Source: Streptomyces sp. TSRI0281 (GTDB lineage: Bacteria; Actinomycetota; Actinomycetes; Streptomycetales; Streptomycetaceae). Taken from it: 64,000 bases of DNA. Shown in pieces: positions 16,182 to 25,386 of the stretch. A program made the position numbers and the translations under genes. The stretch is taken from assembly GCF_001905125.1 (NCBI RefSeq), contig NZ_LWLE01000035.1, forward strand, positions 250,094 through 314,093, given 5' to 3'. How positions within the stretch are numbered: the stretch's first letter is position 1; each line of letters begins with the position of its first letter. The notes beneath the pieces are model-generated. The model made no database searches. It was not told the DNA's origin and saw only the letters and a program-made list of their open reading frames with translations.

Positions 16182-17183
16182 CTACGCGTCCTCGTCGTTG
16201 ACCCAGCTCATGAGCTTGCGCAGCTCACGGCCGGTGGTCTCCAGCAGGTGGTCGCTGTCGGCCTTCTTGTACTCGTTGTACTTGGGCAGACCGTTGTGGT
16301 ACTCGGCCATCCACGCCTTGGCGAAGGTGCCGTCCTGGATCTCGGTGAGCACCTTCTTCATCTCGGCCTTGGTGTCCTCGGTGATGATCCGCGGGCCGGT
16401 GACGTAGTCGCCCCACTCGGCGGTCTCCGAGATGGACCAGCGCATCTTCTCCAGGCCGCCCTCGTACATGAGGTCCACGATGAGCTTCAGCTCGTGCAGG
16501 CACTCGAAGTACGCGATCTCCGGCTGGTAGCCGGCCTCGGTCAGGGTCTCGAAACCGGCCTTGACCAGGGCGGCGGTGCCACCGCAGAGGACGGCCTGCT
16601 CACCGAACAGGTCGGTCTCGGTCTCCTCGGTGAAGGTGGTCCTGATGACGCCGGCGCGGGTGCCGCCGATGCCCTTGGCGTACGAGAGGGCGAGCGCCAG
16701 GCCGTTGCCGGTCGGGTCCTGCTCGACGGCCACGATGCACGGGACGCCGCGGCCTTCCTCGTACTGGCGGCGGACGAGGTGGCCGGGGCCCTTCGGGGCG
16801 ACCATGCAGACGTCGACGTTGGCCGGCGGCTTGATGAAGTCGAAGCGGATGTTCAGGCCGTGGCCGAAGAACAGCGCGTCGCCGTCCTTGAGGTTGTCCT
16901 TGATGGACTCCTCGTAGACCTGGGCCTGGATCGGGTCCGGGACGAGGATCATGATGACGTCGGCCTCGGCGGCGGCCTCGGCGGGGGTCACCACACGCAG
17001 ACCCTGCTCCTCGGCCTTGGCCTTGGACTTCGAGCCCTCGTGCAGACCGACGCGGACGTCGACGCCGGAGTCACGGAGCGACAGCGCGTGGGCGTGGCCC
17101 TGGCTGCCGTAGCCGATGACCGCGACCTTGCGGCCCTGGATGATGGACAGGTCGGCATCGTCGTCGTAGAACAGCTCGGCCAC
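16182..17183 (-). CDS. ilvC: Ketol-acid reductoisomerase
   Basis: This enzyme converts acetolactate or acetohydroxybutyrate to the dihydroxy acids of valine, leucine and isoleucine synthesis, using NADPH and Mg2+. The 333-aa length is the class I size. Motifs: nucleotide-binding VAVIGYGSQGHAHALSLRDS near the N-terminus, MVAPKGPGHLVRRQYEEGRG in the middle, and the metal-site helices around FECLHELKLIVDLMYEGG and SETAEWGDYVTG. It is the last gene of ilvB-ilvN-ilvC, 116 bp after ilvN. Confidence 0.98.
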   Translation of the reverse strand: MAELFYDDDADLSIIQGRKVAVIGYGSQGHAHALSLRDSGVDVRVGLHEGSKSKAKAEEQGLRVVTPAEAAAEADVIMILVPDPIQAQVYEESIKDNLKDGDALFFGHGLNIRFDFIKPPANVDVCMVAPKGPGHLVRRQYEEGRGVPCIVAVEQDPTGNGLALALSYAKGIGGTRAGVIRTTFTEETETDLFGEQAVLCGGTAALVKAGFETLTEAGYQPEIAYFECLHELKLIVDLMYEGGLEKMRWSISETAEWGDYVTGPRIITEDTKAEMKKVLTEIQDGTFAKAWMAEYHNGLPKYNEYKKADSDHLLETTGRELRKLMSWVNDEDA

Positions 17184-17299
17184 TGGGTCTTCTCCTTGGT
17201 GTGCAGGTGTTGCGTCCCACCGTACGGCGGGGTGCGTCGTATACGTTCTCGGGTCTCGCCATGCGAGCGGCGGGCCGGCGGCCGGGACCGCCGGCCGGG

Positions 17300-17827
17300 C
17301 TACGCCGTGCGGTCGAGTGCGCGCAGGGACCGGTCGGTGATCGAGCGCGCGCCGCGCCCTATGGCGATGGTGCCGGACTGGACCAGTTCCTTGATGCCGT
17401 ACTGCTCCAGCATCTTGAGCATGGCCTCCAGCTTGTCGGCCCCTCCGGTCGCCTCGATCGTGACGGCCTCCGGGGAGACGTCCACGGTCTTGGCGCGGAA
17501 CAGCTGGACGATCTCGACGATCTGGGAGCGGGTCTCGCTGTCGGCGCGGACCTTCACCAGGACGAGCTCGCGCTGGATCGCAGCGGAGGGCTCGAGTTCG
17601 ACGATCTTCAGGACGTTGACCAGCTTGTTGAGCTGCTTGGTCACCTGCTCCAGGGGCAGGTCCTCGACATTCACGACGATGGTGATGCGGGAGATGTCGG
17701 GGTGTTCGGTGGTACCGACCGCGAGCGAGTCGATATTGAAGCCGCGCCGGGAGAACAGGGCCGTGATCCGGGCGAGGACACCGGGCTTGTTCTCGACCAG
17801 GACGGAGAGCGTGTGCTTGCTGGACAT
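17300..17827 (-). CDS. ilvN: Acetolactate synthase, small (regulatory) subunit
   Basis: This 175-aa regulatory partner of IlvB has an N-terminal ACT domain (LSVLVENKPGVLARITALFS, then RGFNIDSLAVG) that binds valine for feedback inhibition, and a C-terminal activation domain. ATG 17827 gives the conserved MSSKHTLSV start; the frame is open 60 nt further up, but that would overlap ilvB. GAGAGA precedes the start. The gene follows ilvB by 22 bp. Confidence 0.97.
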   Translation of the reverse strand: MSSKHTLSVLVENKPGVLARITALFSRRGFNIDSLAVGTTEHPDISRITIVVNVEDLPLEQVTKQLNKLVNVLKIVELEPSAAIQRELVLVKVRADSETRSQIVEIVQLFRAKTVDVSPEAVTIEATGGADKLEAMLKMLEQYGIKELVQSGTIAIGRGARSITDRSLRALDRTA

Positions 17828-17849
17828 GGAGTCGGTCTCTCTCTGTCTC

Positions 17850-19700
17850 TCAGTCGTCTTCGTTGTCGCCGAAGTCGGGGCGGACACCGCGGGCTGCCAT
17901 GACCTCGTCGTTGGAGGTGCCGGCGGCGACCATCGGCCACACCATGGCGTCCTCGTGGACGATGAAGTCGACCACGACGGGGCGGTCGTTGATGGAGTTG
18001 GCCTCTTCGATGACCTTGTCCAGGTCGGCCGGGTCCTCGCAGCGGATCGCGTAGCAGCCCATGGCCTCGGACAGCTTGACGAAGTCCGGCACGCGGGTGC
18101 CCTTCGCCGGGAGGCCGTCCGTGTCGGCGCCGGAGTGCAGCACGGTGTTGGAGTAGCGCTGGTTGTAGAACAGGGTCTGCCACTGGCGGACCATCCCGAG
18201 GGCGCCGTTGTTGATGATGGCGACCTTGATCGGGATGTTGTTGAGCGCGCAGGTGGTGAGTTCCTGGTTGGTCATCTGGAAGCAGCCGTCGCCGTCGATG
18301 GCCCAGACCGTACGGTCCGGCATCCCGGCCTTGGCGCCCATCGCGGCCGGGACCGCGTACCCCATCGTCCCGGCGCCGCCGGAGTTCAGCCAGGTGGCGG
18401 GCTGCTCGTAGTCGATGAAGTGGGAGGCCCACATCTGGTGCTGGCCGACGCCCGCCGCGAAGATCGTGCCCTCGGGGGCGAGCTTGCCGATGCGCTGGAT
18501 GACCTGCTGCGGGGAGAGGCTGCCGTCCGCGGGCAGGTCGTAGCCGAGCGGGTAGGTGTCGCGCCAGCGGTTGAGGTCCTTCCACCAGGCTGCATAGTCG
18601 CCGATATGGCCCTCGGTGTGCTCCGCCTGGACCGCCTGGACCAGATCGGCCAGGACCTCGCGCGCGTCCCCCACGATCGGCACGTCGGCGGCGCGGTTCT
18701 TGCCGATCTCGGCCGGGTCGATGTCGGCGTGGACGATCTTGGCGTACGGGGCGAAGCTGTCCAGCTTGCCGGTGACGCGGTCGTCGAAACGGGCTCCGAG
18801 GGCGACGATCAGGTCGGCCTTCTGCAGCGCGGTGACGGCGGTGACCGCACCGTGCATGCCCGGCATTCCGACGTGCAGCGGGTGGCTGTCGGGGAATGCG
18901 CCGAGCGCCATCAGTGTGGTGGTGACGGGCGCTCCGGTGAGCTCCGCGAGGACCTTCAGCTCGGCGGTGGCCCCCGCCTTGAGGACGCCGCCGCCGACGT
19001 ACAGCACGGGGCGCTTGGCCTGGGTGATGAGCCTGGCGGCCTCGCGGATCTGCTTGGCATGCGGCTTGGTGACCGGGCGGTAGCCCGGCAGGTCCTGGAT
19101 GGGCGGCCAGCTGAAGGTGGTCTGCGACTGGAGGGCGTCCTTGGCGATGTCGACGAGGACCGGTCCGGGGCGGCCGGTGGAGGCGATGTGGAAGGCCTCG
19201 GAGATGGTGTGCGCGATGTCCTCGGCGCGGGTGACCAGGAAGTTGTGCTTCGTGATCGGCATCGTGATGCCGCAGATGTCGGCTTCCTGGAAGGCGTCCG
19301 TGCCGATCGACTTGGAGGCGACCTGGCCGGTGATCGCGACGAGCGGCACGGAGTCCATGTGCGCGTCGGCGATCGGGGTGACCAGGTTGGTGGCGCCGGG
19401 GCCCGAGGTGACCATGCAGACACCGACCTTGCCGGTGGCCTGCGCGTACCCGGTGGCCGCGTGACCGGCACCCTGCTCGTGGCGGACCAGGATGTGGCGG
19501 ACCCGGGTGGAGTCCATCAGCGGGTCGTACGCCGGAAGGATGCAACCGCCGGGGAGGCCGAATACCGTGTCGGCGCCGACTTCCTCAAGAGAACGGATGA
19601 GGGACTGCGCGCCCGTGAGGTGCTCAACGGTGACGGACGACGGTCCGCCGTTACGGGCGCGCGGCTGCGGGTGGTGGGCCCCGGTGGCCTGCTCGGTCAT
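17850..19700 (-). CDS. ilvB: Acetolactate synthase, large (catalytic) subunit
   Basis: This TPP enzyme condenses pyruvate with pyruvate or 2-oxobutyrate, the first common step of branched-chain amino acid synthesis. It has 616 aa. Motifs: FGLPGGCILPAYDPL with RHEQGAGHAATGYAQATGKV (catalytic Glu) at the N-terminus, a central FAD-binding region, and the TPP motif GDGCFQMTNQELTTCALNN at the C-terminus. ATG 19700 lies 6 nt after GAGAAGAGA; ATG 19706 is two codons upstream but would overlap that site. It is preceded by a leader peptide and an attenuator hairpin. Confidence 0.97.
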   Translation of the reverse strand: MTEQATGAHHPQPRARNGGPSSVTVEHLTGAQSLIRSLEEVGADTVFGLPGGCILPAYDPLMDSTRVRHILVRHEQGAGHAATGYAQATGKVGVCMVTSGPGATNLVTPIADAHMDSVPLVAITGQVASKSIGTDAFQEADICGITMPITKHNFLVTRAEDIAHTISEAFHIASTGRPGPVLVDIAKDALQSQTTFSWPPIQDLPGYRPVTKPHAKQIREAARLITQAKRPVLYVGGGVLKAGATAELKVLAELTGAPVTTTLMALGAFPDSHPLHVGMPGMHGAVTAVTALQKADLIVALGARFDDRVTGKLDSFAPYAKIVHADIDPAEIGKNRAADVPIVGDAREVLADLVQAVQAEHTEGHIGDYAAWWKDLNRWRDTYPLGYDLPADGSLSPQQVIQRIGKLAPEGTIFAAGVGQHQMWASHFIDYEQPATWLNSGGAGTMGYAVPAAMGAKAGMPDRTVWAIDGDGCFQMTNQELTTCALNNIPIKVAIINNGALGMVRQWQTLFYNQRYSNTVLHSGADTDGLPAKGTRVPDFVKLSEAMGCYAIRCEDPADLDKVIEEANSINDRPVVVDFIVHEDAMVWPMVAAGTSNDEVMAARGVRPDFGDNEDD

Positions 19701-19769
19701 CGACATTCTCTTCTCGAAGCTGAGGGTTTTCGCGGGTGTTTTGCAGCGTTTTGCGGGGTGCCGGTGCAA

Positions 19770-19804
19770 CAAAAAACCCCTCGTGCCGTGAGGCAAGCGA
19801 GGGG
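19770..19804 (-). terminator. ilvB transcription attenuator
   Basis: Read on the minus strand, CCCCTCG (19804-19798) pairs with CGAGGGG (19783-19777), the inner loop adds GCC/GGC, and a run of T follows (19776-19771). A U-tract is rare in this GC-rich window. It lies between the leader peptide stop (19849) and the ilvB start (19700), as expected for leader-peptide attenuation. Confidence 0.85.
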
Positions 19805-19848
19805 AGCGCGCCGGTGCGGTCTGCAGAGTGTCGTGGAGTGACTCTGCT

Positions 19849-19890
19849 TCAGCCGACGCGCTTTCCAAGTACGAGAATTCGGGTGCGCAT
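19849..19890 (-). CDS. ilvB operon leader peptide
   Basis: The 13-codon ORF reads MRTRILVLGKRVG then TGA. Ile, Leu, Val, Leu are consecutive, the three products of the pathway, so ribosome stalling on scarce branched-chain tRNAs can prevent the attenuator downstream. The minus strand has GGAGAGAGGG before the ATG as a ribosome binding site. A perfect TTGACA (19927-19922) overlaps the stop codon of the upstream gene, but a matching -10 would put transcription almost at the ATG. The real promoter may therefore lie further upstream. Confidence 0.88.
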   Translation of the reverse strand: MRTRILVLGKRVG

Positions 19891-19923
19891 GGCATTGACC
19901 CTCTCTCCGGCACGCATGAGGTG

Positions 19924-22917
19924 TCAAGTGGGTGGGATGGGCGTCTCAGCATGTGATCCGGCGAGGAGCGGAATCGAGCCGCCCGCGAGGACCGGCCGGG
20001 CGGCGGGAACGCCGGGCACCGGGAACTCTCCGCGGACCAGCGCGCGGCGCAGCCGGTACTCGTCCAGCGGCCCGGAGAAGGCCATCCCCTGGCCGTGCGT
20101 ACACCCCATGGCGCGCAGCGCGAGGACCTGCTCCGGTACGTCGACACCGTCGGCCACGGACTGCATGCCGAGATCGCAGGCGATCCGCAGCAACCCGCTC
20201 GTGATCTTGTGGAGCCGGGCGGACTCCACCACTCCCTCGACCAGCCCGCGGTCCAGTTTCAGTACGTCGATGGGGAGCCGGCGCAGCGCGTTGATCGCCG
20301 CGTAACCGCTGCCGAAGCCGTCCAGCGCGATACGTACGCCGAGCCGGCGCAGCGCGACGAGCCGCTGCTCCAGATCGTCGAAGGAGACCCGTGGGTCGCT
20401 GTCGGCCACCTCGATCATCAGCGCCCCGGAGGGCAGCCCGTAGCGGGTCAGGAGCGCTTCGATGGAGCCGAAGGGCAGGGTCTTGTCCAGGAGCCGGCCG
20501 GCGGACAGCCGTACGGAGACGGAGACGGGGTGTCCGGCCCTGGCCCGTTCGGCGGCCTGTGCGACGGCCTCTTCGAGCAGCCAGCGGCCGAGTTCGGCGG
20601 TGCGGTCGCTGTCGTCGGGGACCCGCAGGAACTCGGCGGGGGTGAACAGGATGCCCTGCGCGGAGCGCCAGCGGGCCTGGGCGGCGACGGCGGCGACGGA
20701 CCCGCTGGCCAGATGGACGACCGGCTGGTGCAGCAGGGCGAACTCCCCGTCGCGCAGGGCGGTGCGCAGCCGGGCGGCCAGCTCGGAGCGGCGGACGACG
20801 TCGGCCTGCATCTGCGGGGCGTACAGCTCGACCCGGTCCTTGCCGCCCGCCTTGGCCCGGTACATCGCGAGGTCCGCGTTGCGCATGAGGTCGGTGGGGG
20901 TGATGGCGGGCTCGGCGAAGGCGACGCCGATGGAGGCCGCCACCCGGACCTCGCTGGCGCCGATCCGGTACGGCTGGGAGAGCGTGAGGCGCAGCCGGTC
21001 GGCGATGTCGTGGACCTGATACTCCCGCGCGGCCTGGTCGTGTGTGCCGTCGCCGATGATGAGCGCGGCGAACTCGTCGCCGCCGAGCCTGGCCGCGGTG
21101 TCCCCGGCCCGTACGGATTCGGCCAGGCGGCGGGCGGCCTGGATGAGGAGTTCGTCGCCCGCCTGGTGGCCGATGGTGTCGTTGACCGCCTTGAAGCCGT
21201 CGAGGTCGATGAAGAGCACGGCGGTGCCCGGGTCGCCGGAGCGGCGCCCGCCGAGCGCCTGGCGGACGCGTTTGGTGAAGAGGGCGCGATTGGGCAGGTC
21301 GGTGAGCGGGTCGTGCTCGGCGTTGTGCTGCAACTGCGCCTGGAGGCGGACCCGTTCGGTCACGTCCCGGCTGTTGAGCAGAAGGCCGCCGTGGTGCCGG
21401 TTGACGGTGGACTCGACATTGAGCCAGTCACCGGTGCCGGATCTGAAGCGGCACTCGATCCGGGTGGTGGGCTCCTCGTGGGGCGGGGTGGCGAGAAACC
21501 GCCGCAGCTCGTGGACCACCCCGCCGAGGTCCTCGGGGTGGATGACCGAGGACAGCTCGGAGCCGACGAGATCGTCCGCTTCACGCCCGTACACACCGGC
21601 CGCGGCGGGGCTGACGTAGCGGAGTATGCCGGAGGGTGCGGCGATCATGATGACGTCGCTGGACCCCTGCACCAGGGAGCGGAAGTGGTTCTCCTTCTGG
21701 GCCAGCTCCTGGGTGAGGGTGATGTTGTCGAGGAGCATGATGCCCTGCCGGACGACCAGGGCCAGGACGACGGCGCAGCCGGTGAGCACCACGACCTGGT
21801 CCACCCGGCGGCCCTCGACCACGTTGTACAGGATGCCGAGGGTGCAGACGGCGGCGGCCAGATACGGGGTCAGGGCGGCCAGGGACCCGGCGATCGGCCG
21901 GCTGGTGGTGGCCCGCGGCGGACCGAAGGGCCGGTCGGAGCGGCTCGCGACGCGCCGGGCACCCCAGGGGGCGTACGCGAGGAGCAGCGAGCCGGCGAAC
22001 CAGCCCGCGTCGAGCAGTTCGCCCGACCGGTAGGTGGAGCGCAGCAGCGGTGAGGTGAACACCGCGTCGCTCAGGACGGTCAGGGCGAGCGCGGCGATGG
22101 CCAGGTTGACCGCGGAGCGGTTGGCGTTGACCCGGCGGAAGTGGAGCGCGAGCACCATGGAGACGAGCACGATGTCGAGCAACGGGTAGGCCAGCGAGAG
22201 CGCCGCACGGGCCACGCTGGCGTCCTCGACGTTGGCCACCTGCGCGGTGTGGGCCAGGGCGAGGCTCCAGGAGAGCGTGAGCAGCGAGCCGCCGATCAGC
22301 CAGGAGTCCAGGACCAGGCACACCCACCCGGCCCGGGTGACGGGACGCTTGGCGAGGACGAGCAGCCCGACGATCGCGGGCGGCGCGAAGCAGAGGTAGA
22401 AGAGATCGGCCAGCGAAGGCGTGGGCACCGGGAGCCCCAGCACCACCTCGTACCAGCCCCAGACCGCGTTCCCCCCGGCGGCCATCAGGGAGGAGAACGA
22501 GAACAGCAGCCAGGCGGGCCGCAGCCGTCGGCCGCTGGCGCGCGCGTAGAGGAAACAGGAGACCGCGGCGATCGTCGCGGCGACGCTGAGGCCGAAGTCC
22601 CCCATGACGAGGGCCAGTTCCGGCGACCCCCAGCCGGTGGCCGCGCCCACGGCGTAGCCCCCGCAGACGAAGACGAGCACGATCTGGGGCAGCAGCCCCG
22701 TCCGGCTGCCGGTGAGCGGCGGACGGGCGAGCAGTGCCCCGAAGGCGCTCACCGGAAGGCTCCGGGGATCGGGCCCGGCACCCCCGGCATCAACCTCTCC
22801 GCCGGACCTGTCCGGCACCGCGATTCCACCCTCCGGCGGGTATGGCGTCCCCGCTCCGGTGGTACCGATGACCGCCGTCGCCCGCCCCGCGTCGGATCGT
22901 CTCTCCATGGCCAGCAC
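19924..22917 (-). CDS. cdgC: Membrane PAS-GGDEF-EAL protein with degenerate EAL domain (CdgC-like)
   Basis: The protein has 997 aa from GTG 22917; ATG 22908 is the alternative. The N-terminal third holds about ten membrane segments, then a PAS domain (NHFRSLVQGSSDVIMIA onward), GGDEF and EAL. The diguanylate cyclase site is intact (ARLGGDEFAAL), and the product-inhibition I-site RAGD sits exactly five residues before it. The EAL domain has lost its chemistry: EAL reads AAQ (VAAVAAQARW), the Asn of the NxS motif is Arg (VSVRLS), DDFG is DGFG, and AEGV is ADGV. It should make c-di-GMP, not degrade it. Its place next to ilvB matches the Streptomyces gene I recall as cdgC. Confidence 0.88.
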   Translation of the reverse strand: MLAMERRSDAGRATAVIGTTGAGTPYPPEGGIAVPDRSGGEVDAGGAGPDPRSLPVSAFGALLARPPLTGSRTGLLPQIVLVFVCGGYAVGAATGWGSPELALVMGDFGLSVAATIAAVSCFLYARASGRRLRPAWLLFSFSSLMAAGGNAVWGWYEVVLGLPVPTPSLADLFYLCFAPPAIVGLLVLAKRPVTRAGWVCLVLDSWLIGGSLLTLSWSLALAHTAQVANVEDASVARAALSLAYPLLDIVLVSMVLALHFRRVNANRSAVNLAIAALALTVLSDAVFTSPLLRSTYRSGELLDAGWFAGSLLLAYAPWGARRVASRSDRPFGPPRATTSRPIAGSLAALTPYLAAAVCTLGILYNVVEGRRVDQVVVLTGCAVVLALVVRQGIMLLDNITLTQELAQKENHFRSLVQGSSDVIMIAAPSGILRYVSPAAAGVYGREADDLVGSELSSVIHPEDLGGVVHELRRFLATPPHEEPTTRIECRFRSGTGDWLNVESTVNRHHGGLLLNSRDVTERVRLQAQLQHNAEHDPLTDLPNRALFTKRVRQALGGRRSGDPGTAVLFIDLDGFKAVNDTIGHQAGDELLIQAARRLAESVRAGDTAARLGGDEFAALIIGDGTHDQAAREYQVHDIADRLRLTLSQPYRIGASEVRVAASIGVAFAEPAITPTDLMRNADLAMYRAKAGGKDRVELYAPQMQADVVRRSELAARLRTALRDGEFALLHQPVVHLASGSVAAVAAQARWRSAQGILFTPAEFLRVPDDSDRTAELGRWLLEEAVAQAAERARAGHPVSVSVRLSAGRLLDKTLPFGSIEALLTRYGLPSGALMIEVADSDPRVSFDDLEQRLVALRRLGVRIALDGFGSGYAAINALRRLPIDVLKLDRGLVEGVVESARLHKITSGLLRIACDLGMQSVADGVDVPEQVLALRAMGCTHGQGMAFSGPLDEYRLRRALVRGEFPVPGVPAARPVLAGGSIPLLAGSHAETPIPPT

Positions 22918-23174
22918 ATCGCCCGTCGCCCCCTCGCGTTCCGGTGCTCCCCCCGCGCCGTCCCTTCCACGGCGCAGCCCCCCGGTCTGGACGATACACC
23001 AGACTCGTCACTCAGGGCCATAGTTCCTCTACGCTCCGTGACGACCTGCGGTTTCGTCGCCACACGACGCGTCCGTAGCGCTTCACAGCGTGGCGGAGCG
23101 CCCCGCCGGACGCCTGTCGAGCGCCGAGCCGACAACTGCGACGGGGCTCCGCCGGACGCCGTCGGACGCCTGCG

Positions 23175-24125
23175 TCAGCCGATGGTGCGCACGACGTTGC
23201 GCACCGGCTCTCCGGCGGCGAACCGGGTGAGCTGAGCGGCCAGCAGACGCTTCGCCCGGGGCTCGAACGCCGAGGTGCTGCCGCCCACATGAGGGGTGAT
23301 CAGCACATTCGGAGCATGCCAGAGAGGATGGCCGGCCGGCAGCGGTTCCGGGTCGGTGACGTCGAGCGCCGCCCGCAGCCGGCCGGACGCGAGCTCGGAC
23401 AGCAGCGCCTCGGTGTCGACCACGCCGCCGCGTGCGACATTCACCAGCAGGGCGCCGTCCGGCATCGCGGCGAGGAACTCGGCTCCCACCAGCCCTTGCG
23501 AGGAAGGGTTCAGCGGGGTGGAGAGTATGACGACATCGGCCTCGGGCAGCAGCGCGGGCAGGTCGTCCAGTGCGTGTACGGGGCCGCGCGCCGTTGTCCG
23601 GGCGGAGCGCGCCACACGTGCCACCCGCGCGCACTCGAAGGGTTCGAGCCGGTCCTCGATGGCCGATCCGATGGATCCATATCCCACGATCAGGACGGAC
23701 TTGTCGGCGAGCGCGGGGTAGAAGCCGGAGAGCCACTTCTCGTCGGCCTGCCCGTGGACGAACCCGGGGAAGCCGCGCAGGGAGGCCAGGACCAGCGCCA
23801 GGGCGAGTTCCGCGGTGGACGCCTCGTGCACCCCCTTCGCGTTGCACAGCCGTACCCCGGAGGGCAGCAGGCCGAGGCCCGGCTCCACATGGTCGATCCC
23901 GGCGGAGAGGGTCTGCACGACCCGGACCGCGCCCATGGACGCGAGCGGGCGGACCGCGACCTCGGGGCCCTTCATGTACGGGACGACGTAGAAGGCGCAG
24001 TCCGCGGGATCGGCGGGGTAGTCCCGGCCGCCGTCCCACAAGCGGTAGTTGAGACCCTCGGGGAGCCCGTCGATCTCCTCGGCGGGAAAAGGCAGCCATA
24101 CGTCGGTATGCGTCGCGGAAGTCAT
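23175..24125 (-). CDS. D-isomer-specific 2-hydroxyacid dehydrogenase
   Basis: This 316-aa NAD(P)-dependent dehydrogenase has the nucleotide motif VLIVGYGSIGSAIEDRL at about 144-160. Catalytic residues are visible: Arg in NVARGGVVD, Glu in DVTDPEPLP and His in ITPHVGG. It has no ACT domain, unlike SerA in the same window, so it is more like glyoxylate/hydroxypyruvate or phosphonate-type reductases. The substrate is unknown. It follows the divergent aldo/keto reductase start by about 160 bp. Confidence 0.87.
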   Translation of the reverse strand: MTSATHTDVWLPFPAEEIDGLPEGLNYRLWDGGRDYPADPADCAFYVVPYMKGPEVAVRPLASMGAVRVVQTLSAGIDHVEPGLGLLPSGVRLCNAKGVHEASTAELALALVLASLRGFPGFVHGQADEKWLSGFYPALADKSVLIVGYGSIGSAIEDRLEPFECARVARVARSARTTARGPVHALDDLPALLPEADVVILSTPLNPSSQGLVGAEFLAAMPDGALLVNVARGGVVDTEALLSELASGRLRAALDVTDPEPLPAGHPLWHAPNVLITPHVGGSTSAFEPRAKRLLAAQLTRFAAGEPVRNVVRTIG

Positions 24126-24286
24126 GGTCAGGAGGCTATGCGACGGCGGCGCGGGGGCGCGGGGGCGGTTCCGCGAGGGGTTGCCGACGGCTCTGCGACG
24201 GCTGCCCGGAGGCGGCGCGGCGCCAGAGGTTACTTTGGGGTCCGGTGTGGTCCCGCATCGGCGGGTCCGAGGGAGGGTTCGGGGAG

Positions 24287-25279
24287 TTGGAGCGCAGGAC
24301 TATCGGTGCGGCGGGGCTCGCCGTGGGGGCGGTCGGGCTGGGCTGTATGCCGATGAACTGGGGGTACAGCGCGTCGCAGCGGCTCGGTGACCGCTCGTTG
24401 CGGACCGTGCACGCAGCGCTCGACGCGGGTGTCCGGCTGCTCGACACCGCGGACATGTACGGCCCGTTCACCAATGAGCTGCTGGTCGGGCGAGCGCTCA
24501 AGGGGCGCCGCTCGGAGGCGTTCGTCTCGACCAAGTGCGGGCTGCTGGTGGGTGATCAGCACATCGTGGCCAACGGCCGGCCCGGCTACGTACGACGGGC
24601 CTGCGACGCCTCGTTGCGGCGGCTCCAGACCGATGTGATCGACCTCTATCAGCTGCACCGCGCCGACCCGGAGGTCCCGGTGGAGGAGACCTGGGGCGCG
24701 ATGGCCGATCTGGTGACCGCGGGCAAGGTGCGCGCGCTCGGGCTGTGCGCCGTGGGGGCGCGCGCTCCGCGCCGGTCCGGTGCGGGCGTGCATGACGGAA
24801 CGATCCGGCAGCTGGAGCGGGTGCAGCAGGTCTTCCCGGTCAGCGCGGTCGAGGCGGAGCTGTCCGTGTGGTCCCCCGAGGCCCTGGAGAGACTGCTGCC
24901 CTGGTGTGCGGCGCGGGGTGTGGGGCTGCTGGCCGCGATGCCGCTGGGCAACGGCTACCTCACGGGAACGCTGAAGCCGGGGCAGGGTTTCGAGCCGGAC
25001 GATCTGCGGGCCAGGCATCCCCGGTTCACGGCGGAGATGATGGCCGCGAACCAGCCGGTGGTGGCCGGGCTGCGGCGGATCGCGGAAAGGCACGGGGCGA
25101 CGGTGGCGCAGGTGGCACTGGCCTGGGTGCTGCGGCAGGGGCCGCATGTGGTGCCGGTGCCCGGTGCGAAGCGGGAGCGGTGGGCCGTGGAGAACGCGGC
25201 GGCGGCCCGGCTGCGGCTCCAGGACCGGGATCTGGCGGAGATCGCCGCCCTGCCGCGGGCGCGCGGGTCGTGGGACTGA
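24287..25279 (+). CDS. Aldo/keto reductase
   Basis: This 330-aa TIM-barrel NADPH oxidoreductase has the catalytic tetrad in order: Asp and Tyr in LDTADMYGP, Lys in VSTKCG and His in LYQLHRAD. The frame is open to GTG 24245. TTG 24287 is preferred because GGGAGGG precedes it and the family normally begins with a short strand (here ERRTIGAAGLAVGAVGLGC). The C-terminal cofactor loop (VPVPGAKRERWAVENAAAA) is typical of the stress-related AKR groups. No substrate can be assigned. Downstream is the lipoprotein gene on the same strand, 107 bp away. Confidence 0.85.
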   Translation: MERRTIGAAGLAVGAVGLGCMPMNWGYSASQRLGDRSLRTVHAALDAGVRLLDTADMYGPFTNELLVGRALKGRRSEAFVSTKCGLLVGDQHIVANGRPGYVRRACDASLRRLQTDVIDLYQLHRADPEVPVEETWGAMADLVTAGKVRALGLCAVGARAPRRSGAGVHDGTIRQLERVQQVFPVSAVEAELSVWSPEALERLLPWCAARGVGLLAAMPLGNGYLTGTLKPGQGFEPDDLRARHPRFTAEMMAANQPVVAGLRRIAERHGATVAQVALAWVLRQGPHVVPVPGAKRERWAVENAAAARLRLQDRDLAEIAALPRARGSWD

Positions 25280-25386
25280 GCGGACGGCCGGGGAAACGGC
25301 CGGAGAATTGACGGCACCGGGAGCCCCGGGCGGGGCCCGCGGTGTAAGAAACAGTAGTCATGCCGCCGTCGGAAAGGATCAGTACT

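Noticed and set aside
15984..19841. Very long open frame antisense to ilvC, ilvN and ilvB
   Set aside because: No domain, no ribosome binding site, and the sense genes are certain.
19922..19927. TTGACA as the ilvB -35 element
   Set aside because: No -10 at the right distance and it overlaps the upstream stop codon; kept only as a remark.
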